Below, one piece after another: positions 48,612-62,117 of a stretch of 64,000 bases of DNA. Source of the stretch: Tubiluchus corallicola. Taxonomy: Eukaryota > Priapulida > Priapulimorpha > Priapulimorphida > Tubiluchidae. The stretch is taken from assembly GCA_030141605.1 (NCBI GenBank), contig JAQGDQ010000054.1, forward strand, positions 62,001-126,000. The letters run 5' to 3'. A model generated the notes under the pieces. The model was not told where the DNA came from and made no database searches. It worked only from the letters and a program-made list of their open reading frames with translations. Position 1 is the stretch's first letter. Each line of letters opens with the position of its first letter. Both the position numbers and the translations under genes were made by a program.

Positions 48612-51600
48612 ATGAAATTTTCGGTAAAAACTATACAAGGGAAAATTCGTCTAGGGACAATCACTGAGCTAAACCACCATCCTAATAAGGTTCTGAAAAC
48701 TCCACTCTGTTTAATCTATAGTAGAGCTGGAACTATTCCACATTTAACTTTAGATTTGCTGGAAAAGTTTGGCGAGTCGGCATTTCCTTTACAACTACCA
48801 TTAAACCTATTGTAAGTGTATTGTTAAAAACTTGTTATAGTTCTTGTGATCTTGTGCATATTAAGAAATTCGTATAATGTTTATACAATTTTAAGTGTAT
48901 CAGTACAATATAACCCAGCATTCAAAGGCAGGGTCTACTCCACAAGATGCTTGCGGCAAAATTCATACCTGCATGGATCTATGTACGTGCTATTTCATGC
49001 AAGTGGTCGTTGGCTACTTGGGTTTGCTAACAGCTCACTCATGACATAATTCATCAAACCTTGGCTGTTTACCTTTGGCTGGTTCAGGGATGTCCTTGAT
49101 TATGATCCAGGCTCCAATCACGTCACAAACATCGCATTGAGTAGGCCCTGCTTTTGAGTGCTACATTCCTGTTGCAGTGTACCAAAGTATATAAAAAATT
49201 TTAACTTAAAATTAGGAAAATGCAATATTGAAGCAAACATTTGACTTTGCATCAATTAGAAATGTAATTTCATTCACATTTTGTTTAGCGTGAGTGTAAG
49301 ATTGTTGATTAGGTTAACTTCACAGGCATTGATTTCAATTAAATGCATTATACTAATATATACATTTGTTGCAGGATCGAGAATCAAGATGTCTTAAAGA
49401 AATATGGCAAAGGATTGGGCAAATTTTGTGCTTTGCAGGCGAGTTATACTTTTAAGTGTTTTGCAAATACTTAATTAGACGATAATTTATTTTGATGCTT
49501 GCTACTTAGCCGTTTTGATCCATTAGAGACAGTTCATTAGCATTACACTGTTTTCTCTAATGTTAAGTATATACACTCTTGTTTTGAAAAATTTTAGAGT
49601 TATGACAATGCTAAGTGTTATCTAAAGATAGTACTATATTTGTTCCTTAATTTAAGACTAACATTCTTCTAGCAAATTCACTTTTGACGGACTCGTATCT
49701 GTCAGCACTGGATTTTTAATCTTTTTTTCTCTTATTGTACCAAGTGCCAGCTCCTGAGTGTCTTACAGAGCGGTGTTGTTCATTGTTTGTGGACAAAAAT
49801 GTCTTTTTACCACATTTGATTTTTGGTTGAGATTATGAACTTTATTGTAGTTCATATGTTATAGATTCAGAAGTATGAAAAAACAGCTTACTAAGCAAAC
49901 ATATTATGTATGTAAAATGTAATTGCACCATTGATGTAGCCTAGTAGCCTATATGTGTTTACTACTAATTTCAGTTTGGTAACTCAGTTTGACTAAGCTA
50001 GTTGTGTCAACCTTCAAAGTTTGGGCTATAATCTACACCATTTACAGGTTTCTTGTTCATAATTTTCAGGATCGCTTGTTGTACATGTCAGTTCATGATC
50101 CTACCGAATTAATAAAATCTGGTTATAATACACGCAAAACCGTTTCAGTTTGGGGTAGAGCAGGTAGGATAGAGGTTAGTTACATTACCTTGTTCTTTTA
50201 TCATATTGAGTGGACATTATTTTGTGAGTGCACAGGGCATTTTAACTTCACGCACCAGCTTAGCTGTTTTAAGCTTTTTGAATTACGATGGAAGATTAAA
50301 TATCTGCAAATATTTTCTTATTGAAGTTTTCCACTTGACGTGTGCTAATGTGTTTTGTTGTCAATGTGCCTTATTTCATTCTTAAGTTATTTCCATGGAT
50401 GAAAGGTTGCCTTTGTTCATATTTTAACTGATTTGCTAGTGGTGTTGTTCAGTACTGTAAATTGTTTATACTAGATGTTTAAAAAAAACTTCATTGTTTT
50501 AGAAAAAGCAGCAATGACAAGAGGAATAAGTGAAATTTGTTGCTAAGTCTATGATACCAGAGAATTTTGGTAGTGTCAAACTTGGCTTCATAAGTCTACT
50601 CTAGTCTTTTTACACCTGCATAGCACACTTTTCCTGTACATAGCTATACAGCAATTTTATAGTTCTGCTCTAAGGTCACAGCATAGTAACAAAAGATTAT
50701 AATGTAGATTCAAAAACAAGGTTTGTTGTTAAGAAAATTGAAAATCAAATTAGTGATGGAAATTTCTGAAACACCTCTTTTGTTCGCTCACATCTTTCTG
50801 CACATAAAGTATAGGAATGATTTTAGCTAACTTCTTGGATTGGTAGTCAGTTCTTCAAGCATGGACGATCATGATTAACCATTTCTGAATATTTTTACAG
50901 ACAAAATTTGAAGTAGCACACGTCAATCTAACCTGGTTTTCATTGTAAAATTCCATATTTGATGCATTTTTAGTTTATCTTAAAGTGTTTTCAAAGCTGC
51001 AGACATATCATCACAAGTCACAGTCATGATTTCAGATCAATGTCGAAAAATTTCTGGCATTTCAAGAAGTATGTCAACCCGACTGGTATCAAGCACTGTG
51101 TGATAGTGATACAAATCATGTGATTTCTAACAAACGTAACGAAAAATCGATCAACAGGACATTGGAGTTTCTTGAGAGTATTTTGCACAGGCATAATCAA
51201 TCTGAAGTAAGTACTACACATTTACACATGTAATTTGCATTTTGTTTTAGATTCCTTTATATTTATAAGTTGTAACACTAACTTCTGTATTTGTTTCCTT
51301 TACTAAATTTATTTTTGGATTGTAGAATACCAAAACATGCTTATTTACTAAATTACCACTTCTGTAATTTTTTTTGTAGGTTCTGAAGAATTCCTGTATA
51401 TTTGGATCAATTGTCGGTGGTTGTAAATTGGATGGGGGTACTGCAAGTGATGCCATAAAGGCTAGAAAACGCTGCGCTCAAGAAACAGCTAAATTTAATG
51501 TGGATGGTAAATAATTGTCTTAAATTAACATCAAATTTACAATAATCTTTTGAAACCCTGTCTCGAAGCCATTTGCGTTGGTTAGTCATTATACTAAAAG

Positions 51601-54600
51601 GTATGCTAAAACACAATTTAGGCCCACTTTTATAGGCAAGCACAGTGATGGAAGGTGTGGTTAAGATGATTTGTTTTGTACAGTGTTAATAATGTATAAA
51701 TTATGTTTGGTCAAGTTCTGTGACCTAGATCACCTTCATAGTTTTAAGAGTCCAAACTTTGCTCCTGTCTATATAATGGGTTCACTAACTTTATTGACTA
51801 TGTTATAATAAAGTCAGCATAACAAATTTTAATTTTACGTTATAGGATAAAGGATAAAGAGGTGTCTGGTTAACAAGTCATTAGCTCTCAGAAATGTTGG
51901 TTTGAAATTGTTTCATTTGTAATTAGTTTTGAATAGTTTTCAACTTTTTCGCTTATAGGATTTGTGCTAGAAGGATTCGACACATTGGGACCAAGAGATT
52001 TAGGTTCAAATTCTCTGTGTAACGTGGGTGATTTGCTGTCAGAAACCTTGGTAGTTGATTTTACTAACTTTTTGCTGATCTTATTATTTCCTTATTATGT
52101 CATTCGTTTTTTTATTTATTTTCTTTAGTTTGTTTTGCTGATGTATAAGTACACTTTTGATTGATATCTAATTTGAAATTAAATTAATAACCTTATTAGT
52201 GAAAGATTACCAAAGTTTGAGTAAACTACTAATAATTCAATATAAAATGTTTGAGTAGTGCTGCTAGCACAAAGAACACTGTCATGTTAAAGATGTGCTT
52301 GACAATTGGAAGTTTGAGTTTCGTGATACTTAAGCAAGCGTGTTCTGTTTTTATGATGGATTTGGTTTCTGCGTTACAATAATCTGAGTTTAGTTGAGAT
52401 TAAGTTCAGACTCGTTTGCCTCCAAATTGACCTCAAACATATTGGTCTATTGCTCTGCCTCCGCTGTGACGTATGCACGTATTCGGGACAATGGCCCATG
52501 CTGGACAACAAACACCAACTGTCTAAACTAAACTAAACTAAACAACATGATAGTCACAACTAATGTCTAATCAGCAGATAAACTGATTGCCCTTTTTCAT
52601 AAACACAATTTGCAGAGCAGCAGCTATTTTTACACGAAATTAACACTTCAAGTAGCGAAAAAATGACTTTTCAATTTAAACAGAATGCAGAGGCGAAGTT
52701 TTAAAGCACTACAATATACAGAGAAATAAGTATAATAAAGAAACTAAGCCAGTTAGCCTTGCTTTACACTAAATGAGCAACAAAAACATTTAGTCTCTCT
52801 TGCCTTTGAACATATCAACATCATGCCTGCAATATATTTTTTCTATATTAATTGATCTTGCACTCTTCTGCAAGATTTTTCAGTTTTTGTATTTTTCCAT
52901 TGTTGGCTGCAATAGTGGAATAAATGTGATTGTTCCATTCCATAGACGACCCTTATATTGAATGCCCGAGTTGCATGAGTCCCAATGGCGAAAATAGCGT
53001 AAAAGTAACTAATATTACATTGATGTATAATATAAGTTTTGACCACTTTTGAATTAATTTTGAATGTGAAGATCACATTGAGGTTCATAAAAACTGGCCA
53101 GAAAAGAAAGTGGCCAGGACTGTTTTGTCCTTAATTAAAGTTAATCAAATAGTTGTTTTTATCTAACTTGCAAAGTCATAAATTAAACTAAACTGCGTAT
53201 TTTCTTGATAGCAAAACGGTTTAATCAGCAACTCGTAGACGTAAGTGTTGTGCATTTCTTCCTATAAACGAAACTAAATTATAGATTTCCACTGATTCAC
53301 TTGCAATTTCAATTGACAATAACTAGAACCAGGCCAATATTTCTCGCGCTAACTAATGAAAACTTCAGCATTTCCCACAACAGTATTAGATGCAGCTGTA
53401 GCTAAATGTCCAGAACGTACCTGCTGCAGGGGTGTGTGAAATAGCTTGCACGCTGATTGGGCCGTCAACGAAAATGATTGACATTATGTTATACATCAAT
53501 TAGACAGTGGTTTTGGTGTAGTCCAAATTTACACAAGATTAAGTTCAGGCTCAAATCAAGCATTAGTCCAATAAATTGTTATTTATAATTATTATACTAT
53601 TCCTTTTTCATTTTACTAGAATGAACTACCTGAAGGGAAACCACGCATTCTGCATGGACCCCTCAATCCTACAGATCTTCTTCTTGCTGTGGAACTTGGC
53701 ATTGACATCTTTGATTCTTCGTATCCTTTTTTCACATGTTTTTTCAGTTATTTTAGCTGTTTGGTATGACCTCGAGCAACAAATTTGGTTTTTAGCACTG
53801 CTAAATCCCATTTTCTGATATTCTGCACATTCTTCAACTTGTAACTGATATATTTTATTCCTTGTGCTCCTTTTTGATTTCATCAGTTGTTAGTTATCTC
53901 TATTTTAAGTTTTTTATGTGACATTGAACAATAAGTTACTGGCTTACTTAAGCATTCCAAAATCTCAACTTCTTCAAACCACGTTACATTGTATTTGTGC
54001 AGGGAAAAGTTAAGTTGGTAGGGCAATGATTGGTGCTGCACGTAGCTATGTTGCTTGTGGTCTTTCTGCAAAAATTCTGGAAGGTTTGGGAATTTGTCAT
54101 GCTTTGGGAAAGGAGTAAATTCAATAAGAAAGTTAGAGAAAATGAAGCAGAAGTGGTTTGCACTATGCAGTTAACTGCCCAATGGTCATCATGTTTGACT
54201 ACGAGCTTTGTGTTTGATTTGTTCGACAAGATTCTGTACTGTTTTTTTACATTAACTACTTATAACTCAACATTCTTTATTAACCATTTGATTTTATACT
54301 GTTTCACTTTCCCTGCTGGCCAATAAAAACTTGTCGGTTTGAATTGAATTCCTTACTGTAACTATCCAATATTTATTTAACATAAGCGATGAGCCCTGTT
54401 CAATTAAAGTGCGGTAGATTTTTATTAGAGACTTATTCCCGAGGAGATGCCAAGGAGTTTAATATGCCTATATGTTAGAGACAAAGTGTAACCCAGGTAT
54501 TCTATAGAATGCCCAAGCATTTTTTTGAAATGCCAAAACAAACCAGGTGAAGTGGCTAAAGTACATTCTGCACCATTTTTCTTAGCGTATAAAGCAAACG

Positions 54601-57440
54601 TTTGTTTAGACAAAGTGTGTAATTCTTGGATTTTGATATACTTTCATAAACATTTTGTAAAATGTTGTATAATTTCAGTTAGTGTAAAAATAAAACAAAT
54701 TGTCAGTTGTATTGACATAATTTTCTTAGGCATCCTATATAATGCCATTTTTTAGGAAATGTGTGAAGTAAGTTATATTTCAACATGTTTGAAAATATGT
54801 TTCTGCATTTGTTCGTTGACTTTTTCTTATGTCTGAGAATTTAAGTGATGCCAATTGGAATGCTATTGGATTTGGTTATGAAATGTTTTGAAATTGGCTC
54901 CTGTTTGTTAATCTCTCTATTGATCAAAAGGGCATTCTTATCGTCTTTTGCCATTTGTGAGTCCGCTAAACAGAATTTGATTTGGAAGCTTGGTTTCCGG
55001 CATTCTGATGACATGTCCCGACCAATGAAGACAGTATTTCTTGACTGTGCACTCGATCCTCTGGATGTTTGCTTATTCGATCACAATGATGTTGGTGATG
55101 TACTAGTCATATTTAATTTTCAACATGGAGCAAAGCTTTTGTTGCTGAATAGGTTCGAGTTTTTTGATGTCGTGATAAAAGAGAGTCCAAGTTTTACAAC
55201 CATAGAGAAAGTTCAAAATATTGACAGCTTGAATGCAAATTTGATTTTTAGGTTTATATTTTTGCTCTTAAAAACTTGTTTCATAAGTTTCCAATAACCC
55301 ATAGGAGCTGCCCCAATTCGATGCTCCACAGCTTTTTTGGAAGTATATTTGCAGAAAGCAAGCTTGGAAAATGTCTCTGTTACTCGTCGACTTACTTGAA
55401 CTGCTTGCTTAATTAGCACACCGACTAAGTTGTTTTATGCATTCTATACAATGCCTGGGGCTTAGCAATGCATAAAGTATCTAGAAAAAGTTAAATTCAA
55501 AAAGAAGTTATGTTCATTTAACACTTCACGAAATTACTTCTTGCATTATATTTAGATCCTAGTTACTATATAAAAATGTCTGATAAAGTGCAAAAGGTCC
55601 CAGTAAAAAGATTTATTTGACCCCTGTATTGAAATGCATAGGTGTTATGTGAAATGCCTAGGAATTTTATAAAATATCTAGATTTTGCACATTGCCTGTA
55701 ACATATGTTTACTGTATTATGATTTACAAAAGTGTTGTTAGAACTTTTCTGTATTGTTTTAGCTATACCATCTTATCTTTATTTTCCTTCATTCATAATA
55801 TCAGCTATGCATATTTAGCAGTGCAACGGCATTCAGCATTAACTTTCAATTTCAACCCAAAAAGAACTACAGACTCTTCGCTTTTGCATATTAAAAACGA
55901 GAAATCACAATCTGCAGATGCTCTCTATGAAACTACATTCCCATTTGAAACATCTCTCAGTGATAGCAGGTATATAAGTATTACTAAGTAATCTAGTAGC
56001 TTAATGATAAAGCTACATTATATAATTGTCTGTTTGATACTTCCAGTCATGATGCATTTATTCTGCATTGTTATCTCGTGTGTTGTTGTGTGTGATGTGT
56101 AATTTTGCTAGTACGAGTTTAATTTGCAAAATAAAAGCGATCGCATAAGCTTTCTTTTTAAGTAAAAAACTTATTTTCTAACTGCATGATTTCATGAATA
56201 AAATGTTTTCAGGTTCAGGGAAGATGCCAGGCCATTGTTATCAGACTGTAGCTGTTACACTTGCACAAACTACTCGCGTGCTTATTTGCACCATTTGTGT
56301 AAAACTGATGAACTTTTAGGACAGACATTGTTAGCTTTGTGAGTAAACACAATAAGATGCTTAAGCCTTCTTTGTACTTTTCTGTTAAAGGAGATATTGC
56401 CATTTTCACTTGATTGCAGAGAATCTCTGATTTTATAAATTAAGTATGAGTTTGGGAAGAACAAAGTCGCAAACATTTAAAAAAACTTAGTCAATTGTGA
56501 TAGCATTAATAGAACAAAGATTATATTCATCATGACACCATGATCTATAATTTTTGACCTGTTAGTGTTGCTAAGCTTATTAAAGTCTCATGATAGTATT
56601 AGTGAAGGCCCTGATAAACATTTTATCAGTATATTTTGCCCTAGTGAAAATGATTTCTTACAACATGATTTTTTAAAGCCCAAAATACTGCCAGACTTTG
56701 AACCCACATCACTGTTTCCAAATGATACACTGATGAACGAAATTGGCAAGAAAGTCTGTTAGCCATCATTACCCTGCCTTTACTCTGATAATTTCACAAA
56801 TTTTGGCCAGTAATCTTTGTAGAGACAAACTCATAATTTCCCACATGGAACTGTTGAGCTATTCCCTGTGGCAAAGTCAAACATTTTAGTTAGTGCAACA
56901 GAGTAAAAGCATTTACGTGTAATATGTGTGGAAATCAGATGTGTGCTATATGTAGAGCCAAATCCACAGCAAGCAGTTTGAATACTACTGCATAAATTCT
57001 GCACAGTAGATTTATGGATCTATGCCACTGTTGTGCTAAAAACCAAGTGGCTGCATTCGTCATCAGAAAACAGAACATAGGTTATCTGTAAATTTAATAT
57101 TAATAAATTTATGCTTTTGCTGTTGAAATTTTGCAAAAGTGAGCCTCTCAGGAATGTAAGACGACTCATTAGCTCAATATCGCATTGCACGTTTTTCGGC
57201 TGTCTTCAGGTTAATGCGTAATGTGTAACGCTAAAATTAATAAATTTCAACAGTATTTTGATGTGATTTTCTTTTTCGTTTAGTGATGGTATACTTTTAA
57301 CTGACTGTATTGTTAATTTCAGGCACAACTTGCACCACTACTTGGATTTTGTTGCAGCTGTTCACAGTAGTTTGGAAAGTGGAAGTTTTCTAGATTTAAA
57401 AACTTGCATTAATGCACAGCAGAATTTGACATGTTTATGA
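48612..57440 (+). CDS. QTRT2: Queuine tRNA-ribosyltransferase accessory subunit 2, complete
   Basis: Exons: 48612-48811 (ATG), 49375-49438, 50070-50174, 51036-51206, 51380-51506, 51959-52050, 53620-53720, 55805-55969, 56213-56338, 57323-57440 (TGA). The phases agree, giving 422 residues, close to the usual length. QTRT2 pairs with QTRT1 to exchange guanine for queuine at the wobble base of GUN-anticodon tRNAs. Recognisable strings are [101 protein letters not shown] and DIFDSS. The C-terminal zinc site CSCYTC...HHL is complete. Like other QTRT2 proteins it should be catalytically silent or accessory. Intron 49439-50069 needs a GC donor (CAG/GCGAGT). The intron between 53720 and 55805 carries a LINE fragment. 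Confidence 0.96.
52455..52545 (+). repeat. Retroposon tail with (CTAAA)n repeats in a QTRT2 intron
   Basis: About four TAAAC pentamers (AACTAAACTAAACTAAAC) end a stretch with CAATGGCCCATGCTGGACAA. A pentamer tail suggests the 3' end of a non-LTR element on the plus strand; its body is not recognisable. Confidence 0.45.
54320..54352 (+). repeat. Possible retroposon tail
   Basis: AATAAAAACTTGTCGGTTTG followed by AATTGAATT resembles the polyadenylation-plus-microsatellite end of non-LTR elements. No body was recognised upstream. Confidence 0.35.
54880..55420 (-). mobile_element. LINE 3'-region fragment in a QTRT2 intron
   Basis: Translated on the minus strand, a broken frame reads [10 protein letters not shown] (55180-55160 area), [20 protein letters not shown], and [20 protein letters not shown] then [13 protein letters not shown]. 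The pattern YGCxTWTL...W-x-GHVxRMP-x-x-LP is the familiar C-terminal part of many metazoan LINE ORF2 proteins. In-frame stops show it is dead. The 150-codon plus-strand frame over the same DNA is its shadow. Confidence 0.75.
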
Positions 57441-57692
57441 TGAATTCTTATGTAACATTAGGTATGTTTATGCATAGAAATTGTTTTTTTTTATAATTAT
57501 GACAACTATTATTTTACACAATAAAAAGTATTGTGATTTATTTGCTTGTTTTTGTGCTTTTCTTTGATTGGCTGCAGTGGAATACTGAAACAGTCTTACT
57601 GTTTGGCATGTGCTTATTGACTTCCAATCGGAGAGTGAGCAATGAACATGAAAAAACGGTCCCATACCTAAATAATGTACCTAAATATTTGT

Positions 57693-57882
57693 GACATTGC
57701 CACTCAAAGAGGACGTGATTAGCCTGTTGCTCGACCGCCTACCAGGTTCACCAAGTAGTTAAGGATTAGAACTAGGAAGACAGCCAGAGGAACATTTGAA
57801 AAATCCGGATATGAGTGGGATTCGAACTCAGAACTCCTGGATCACCAGCTATGCACTGTATGACTCAACCACTGTTGCTTCC
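57693..57882 (-). repeat. tRNA-derived SINE
   Basis: On the minus strand an A-box-like CAGTGGTTGAGTCA (about 57877-57862) is followed about 40 bp later by a near-perfect B-box GAGTTCGAATCCCA (about 57829-57816), then a unique body of about 120 bp. The internal pol III promoter spacing is correct, but the head does not fold as a canonical tRNA. Confidence 0.75.
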
Positions 57883-58425
57883 ACAGTGAAGATGTTAAAA
57901 CAATTACTTATAAGGGAGTAATAATATTGTCTGTGCTATAATGTACACACCTGTAGCTTTGCTTTATCTAAAAATCTTGTTCTGGTCGTACTTGTATCCC
58001 TGATTGTATTTCTAATGGCGCTTCTTTCTTTTTGCTATAATTTGATGATTGGGCTTACTTAGTAATGGACACTAGCATCATCTGTTTCCACTTTTTACGG
58101 ATTCATCTACATCTGCCATTTATATCAAACCCAGAAAAGTGTTACTATCATTCATCCTTGTATCTAAGTAAACCTTCTGAGCTTGTGGAATTCTACCATG
58201 GCTTTATTTCAAGTGTGCAAACCTGGACTGTCCTGTGTAATCATTTTTTGTTCGAAATATGCGTGAGATAGACCAGCTCATGTTTTTCATGATGGAAGTT
58301 TATTTCTCACATAATGCAGGGGAGAAAAATCAGATCCTTCACATTATCATCTTATAATAAATTCTTATTACTTTGCCTGCTGCAAGTAATCAGTAGTGAA
58401 TATTTAAAGCCATATTAAGTGAATA

Positions 58426-58500
58426 CAGTGGAACCTCAACTTACGAAAACCCTATTATACAAAAAATTCAGAATGCGAATCGGGTTTGCTCTTTCTCTAA
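58426..58500. mobile_element. Solitary pogo/Tigger-type left terminus
   Basis: CAGTGGAACCTCAACTTACG, preceded by TA at 58424-58425, matches the terminus style of Tigger-like elements. I found no matching right end, so it is a truncated copy. Confidence 0.5.
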
Positions 58501-59063
58501 CCATAACTTTTGATCATTCTGCAGTATGGTTTCCGTTCTTCTCGCTTCGTTGCTAATGTGCTCTCATTGATCATTGTACTGTATTTTAACAGAGCTTTGG
58601 AGCACCTAGGTGAAACCAGTATAATAACCAATAGCACGTTTTTTAATAAAATTTTGTACACACTGGCACAAAGACCTACTTCACATTTCTGTCATGTGGC
58701 ATTTGACTGCAAGCTTCCTACTAAATCATGTCTTCAACAGGCGAAGATAACATTGTTTGTGAAGGACAGCACGTGGTGTTCAAGGTTCTGCTGTTGCCCC
58801 TATTCTGTTCATTATTGATCTACAGCATTTAGAACTACAGCACCACTATTGTTTTCTACAAAACTAAATATTAGATGAAGCTTGTATTTGTTTCTTGTCA
58901 TCGCAAAACTACTCTGCATACCATGTTTTATGTTACTGGGTGTCATGGTGTCGTCACTTTGTGTTCTGATCTTGGATGAAAGACATGGAGCATTGTAGTC
59001 ACATCTTGGCTAGTGTCTCAGTCTGTTGGCTTAAGCCACTGGATTTTGCCAACTATATGAACC

Positions 59064-59347
59064 TTATTTGCAGTTATTTCTAGAATCACTTTGAATCCAA
59101 GCTTCTAATTTATCACCTCTTTTATCAATACTTTTGGCAAGGCGTTTATAGGATCTCATTGCATCGGTTCTCAGTCTCTGACAGTTTGCTGTTAGTTCAT
59201 GGAATGTAATCAGACATTTCTAATCTGAATTCCCGCAGGTTTCTTATCTGTGGAACACTGCCAGAAAAGCGCTCCTTTGCAAAATACAATTTCACCTTCA
59301 AAAGCACCAACCAATGCCTCTTTCAGTAGCAAATAAGCAGAAGAATT
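59064..59347 (-). pseudogene. Unidentified coding-like fragment with one frame break
   Basis: Not recognised. On the minus strand one frame reads AYLLLKEALVGAFEGEIVF then CKGALFWQCSTDKKPAGIQI and RNV-stop. A frame offset by one base starts at that point and reads LITFHELTANCQRLRTDAMR then SYKRLAKSIDKRGDKLEAWI and QSDSRNNCK-stop (TAA 59064-59066). Both halves look coding and the switch occurs at one place, suggesting a decayed gene or transposon-protein fragment with a single indel. No intron signals or ATG were found. Confidence 0.4.
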
Positions 59348-62117
59348 CTAGTTTCCTGGTCCAATGTTTACATACTAACCATACCGTGATATTTGGAATG
59401 CCACAGGCTTTGTTTCGGGTAATATGTAAGTGCTAAGCTTTACTACTGAAATAATATATAGAGAATGATAAAAATGCGGAAAAAGCTTTGTTTTAAAAGA
59501 ACCGGTTTTATTCCGAACGTTATACAAGTCAATTTCAGAGATTTTTAATAACAGAATTTATGACGGCAATGTTGTACAGTAAAACCGGCTATCAGTTTTT
59601 AATATAATTTTTTGTGATAATTATCATCAGAAAATACAAATATATAAATCTGTAATTAATTTAACTACCATAGAACAGTATCTCTTTGGTACAATAACGA
59701 TGTCATAATAATAATTTATATGAATAATTTCTACCTGTCATTCAACTTGCAAAAGTATGACTAGAATAATCATTTCCCATCCCCTTCATTATAAGTTTAA
59801 TACAAAATCATATAGCAAGAGACTTTTCGTTCAAATACTTTTGAAATTTTATCTCTATTAACCGATTCATTGGATTGCTGCTGGTAAATCGAGTTACTAG
59901 TTCCCAATAAATTGCCATAGCATGCATTTACATTTAATTGAACAGAAAGATATAAGGACATAAGTGTCGTAATACAAAATGGCCGGGCACGCACAGCTTT
60001 TTACAGCTTTGTCAACACTATCACTGTGCAAATAATATAAGAGATTTTAGATCGTTAAGGTAATCAAAAAATGATTTTACTTTGGATTAGAAGAAATGAA
60101 GTCTTTACCCTGCATTGACTACTGGCCATTAACATGATTTGATTAACAATGCAGATTAGATCAATTTTGATTTTGAAATACACACTTGACTTGTGTATTT
60201 ATTTTGGACATTTCCTGTTATGTACAATTCAGCCAATAAAATTTAGCCCAATACTAGCAAACTGAATTACACAGTTGAAAGGTGTGGCACATTGAAAGAA
60301 AAGAGTTGTATAAATTTTACTATCAGTAATCATCACACGATTATGCACAAATAAGTGGAATGTGTAGTGAAAAATTACAATATGCCATGAGCAAAATTTA
60401 ACAATTTGATAGGTAAAATGTCACAGACATAAAATAGTGATCAAATCTGCAATAATATGTAATGGCGTTAAAATGTTCAAATTGTGACACGAATAATACA
60501 AACTGATGGGAAATGCTTGGCTTTTTAATAGAATTTAAATATCGCTTAAGACATGCAGCACAATTAAAGCATCAGTTTTATAGATTTTCATAATTTTTAA
60601 CAACAAACGGGTACTTTACACAACAAGAATGTCTTTATGTACAATATATTATTTTATGCATAACATTTTTTACATTTTTTTGTATCTATAAATAGTCTAA
60701 TGATGATAATAATAATAACATGCAGGCTTTAGCTGTTTGTGTTAAGCATGACAAAAAGCTGCTTCCCTATTTAAAACCACAAAAGTAACTAGCCTACAAA
60801 TAACAACTGCAACAAGAAACTAAATATTAAGTTTAATAATAAGTTTTTAAACTCTAAGGTATTAACAACAGTAATTTTTGCTCCTAACTACATAAGGTAG
60901 CAATATCTCTTGTATAAATTTGATGGCTGGTGTCCAAAATCTGTAGGAATATTTTCTCTCAGAAGGGCACGAATAGCAAATCAATATTCATGCTCGTATG
61001 AACTAAGACAGATATGCTATTAAAGGAAATCTAGAATTTGAAGCCCCAAAACAAAAGCAGCTCCCATATCCATGACTAAAATCCCAATTTAATAGCTGCT
61101 CCAATCCTTAGAATTCATTTCTAACAACTAACAATCAGATCAGTAAAATCAATATAGCAACTTTTCGTATAAAATCTGGAATCCACAATTTAATAATCCT
61201 GAATTCCAGCGAAATTTGTGATTACATCAGGATTCAGATGAACAGCGTAAATTTTTTTTGCTGAAGCTTGTGAAATGCTATGGCAGACAAATAATTTACA
61301 ACAAACTTTCTTAATACCTAAACAAGAGCATATCCTTTTCTTATTCAGTACTAAATTACATATTCTCTATTTGGTCTCTAATCCTACTGATAATTGGCTA
61401 CGTTGCCAGGCAGAGTTTGTAAATTGTGTAAATACATATACCAAAAAAGGATGACAACGAAAGGAAAAATTCCGAAAAGTAAAACTGGTTTTAATGCATT
61501 TCCACACAGGCGAGAAATGTAACACCACAATAAAACAATCATTAGTCAAATTGCCCCATAAGCTTGAAATTCACTACCTTATAAGTTAAAATCTACTATG
61601 CGAGCAATACAATTATTTTTTACTAGATTTGTCAAAGAGAGTGGTAAAGGAATGGTACACACCCAAAAACTACCAATAGCAATGATAGCTAACATTTATC
61701 TAAGAAAAACTGGCTTTGGTCTGGTACCTTTTGGTTATTATATGCATATTATATGGACAATTTGCGATTATCAATAAAAACATTTTTACCTTATAACAAC
61801 ATAATATCACAACATTAAAATGTGGTGTAGCTAGGTCGTTTCAGTGAATGATAAAGTATTGGAAATATATATCATGCGCAGATAACTCTTAAGTTTCTAC
61901 TCTTATACAGTATAGCAGCAGAAAACTGTTTTCTTCAAATGAAGTTCTCAAATGCTTAAAAGGAATTTTCAGGTTAACGCTGTTTTTGCAAAAGAATCTT
62001 AGGACTTCAATTTGAGACATTTCACAACATGATTGTGGTCGTGTTGCACCGTAGACGGATGATACATGGTAAACTTTACAAAAAACTAGAAATTCATCTC
62101 TAGTATTCTACGTCATC

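Larger units (their letters stand above)
57441..62117. other. Convergent intergenic / 3'-UTR region between QTRT2 and NPDC1
   Basis: Contains a tRNA-derived SINE, a single pogo-type terminus at 58426 and a coding-like fragment at 59064-59347. From about 59.4 to 62.1 kb the DNA is AT-rich, with no open frame of interest and no recognised repeat. Part of it is presumably NPDC1 3' UTR. An AATAAA at 57521-57526 (ACAATAAAAAG) is a candidate QTRT2 polyadenylation signal, 81 bp past the stop. Confidence 0.55.

Noticed and set aside
54845-55297. 150-codon plus-strand frame in a QTRT2 intron
   Set aside because: Antisense of a LINE fragment whose minus-strand translation carries recognisable motifs.
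56565-56762. 66-codon plus-strand frame in the last QTRT2 intron
   Set aside because: Looks slightly protein-like but has no splice-phase fit with exons 9 and 10 of QTRT2 and no motif I recognise.
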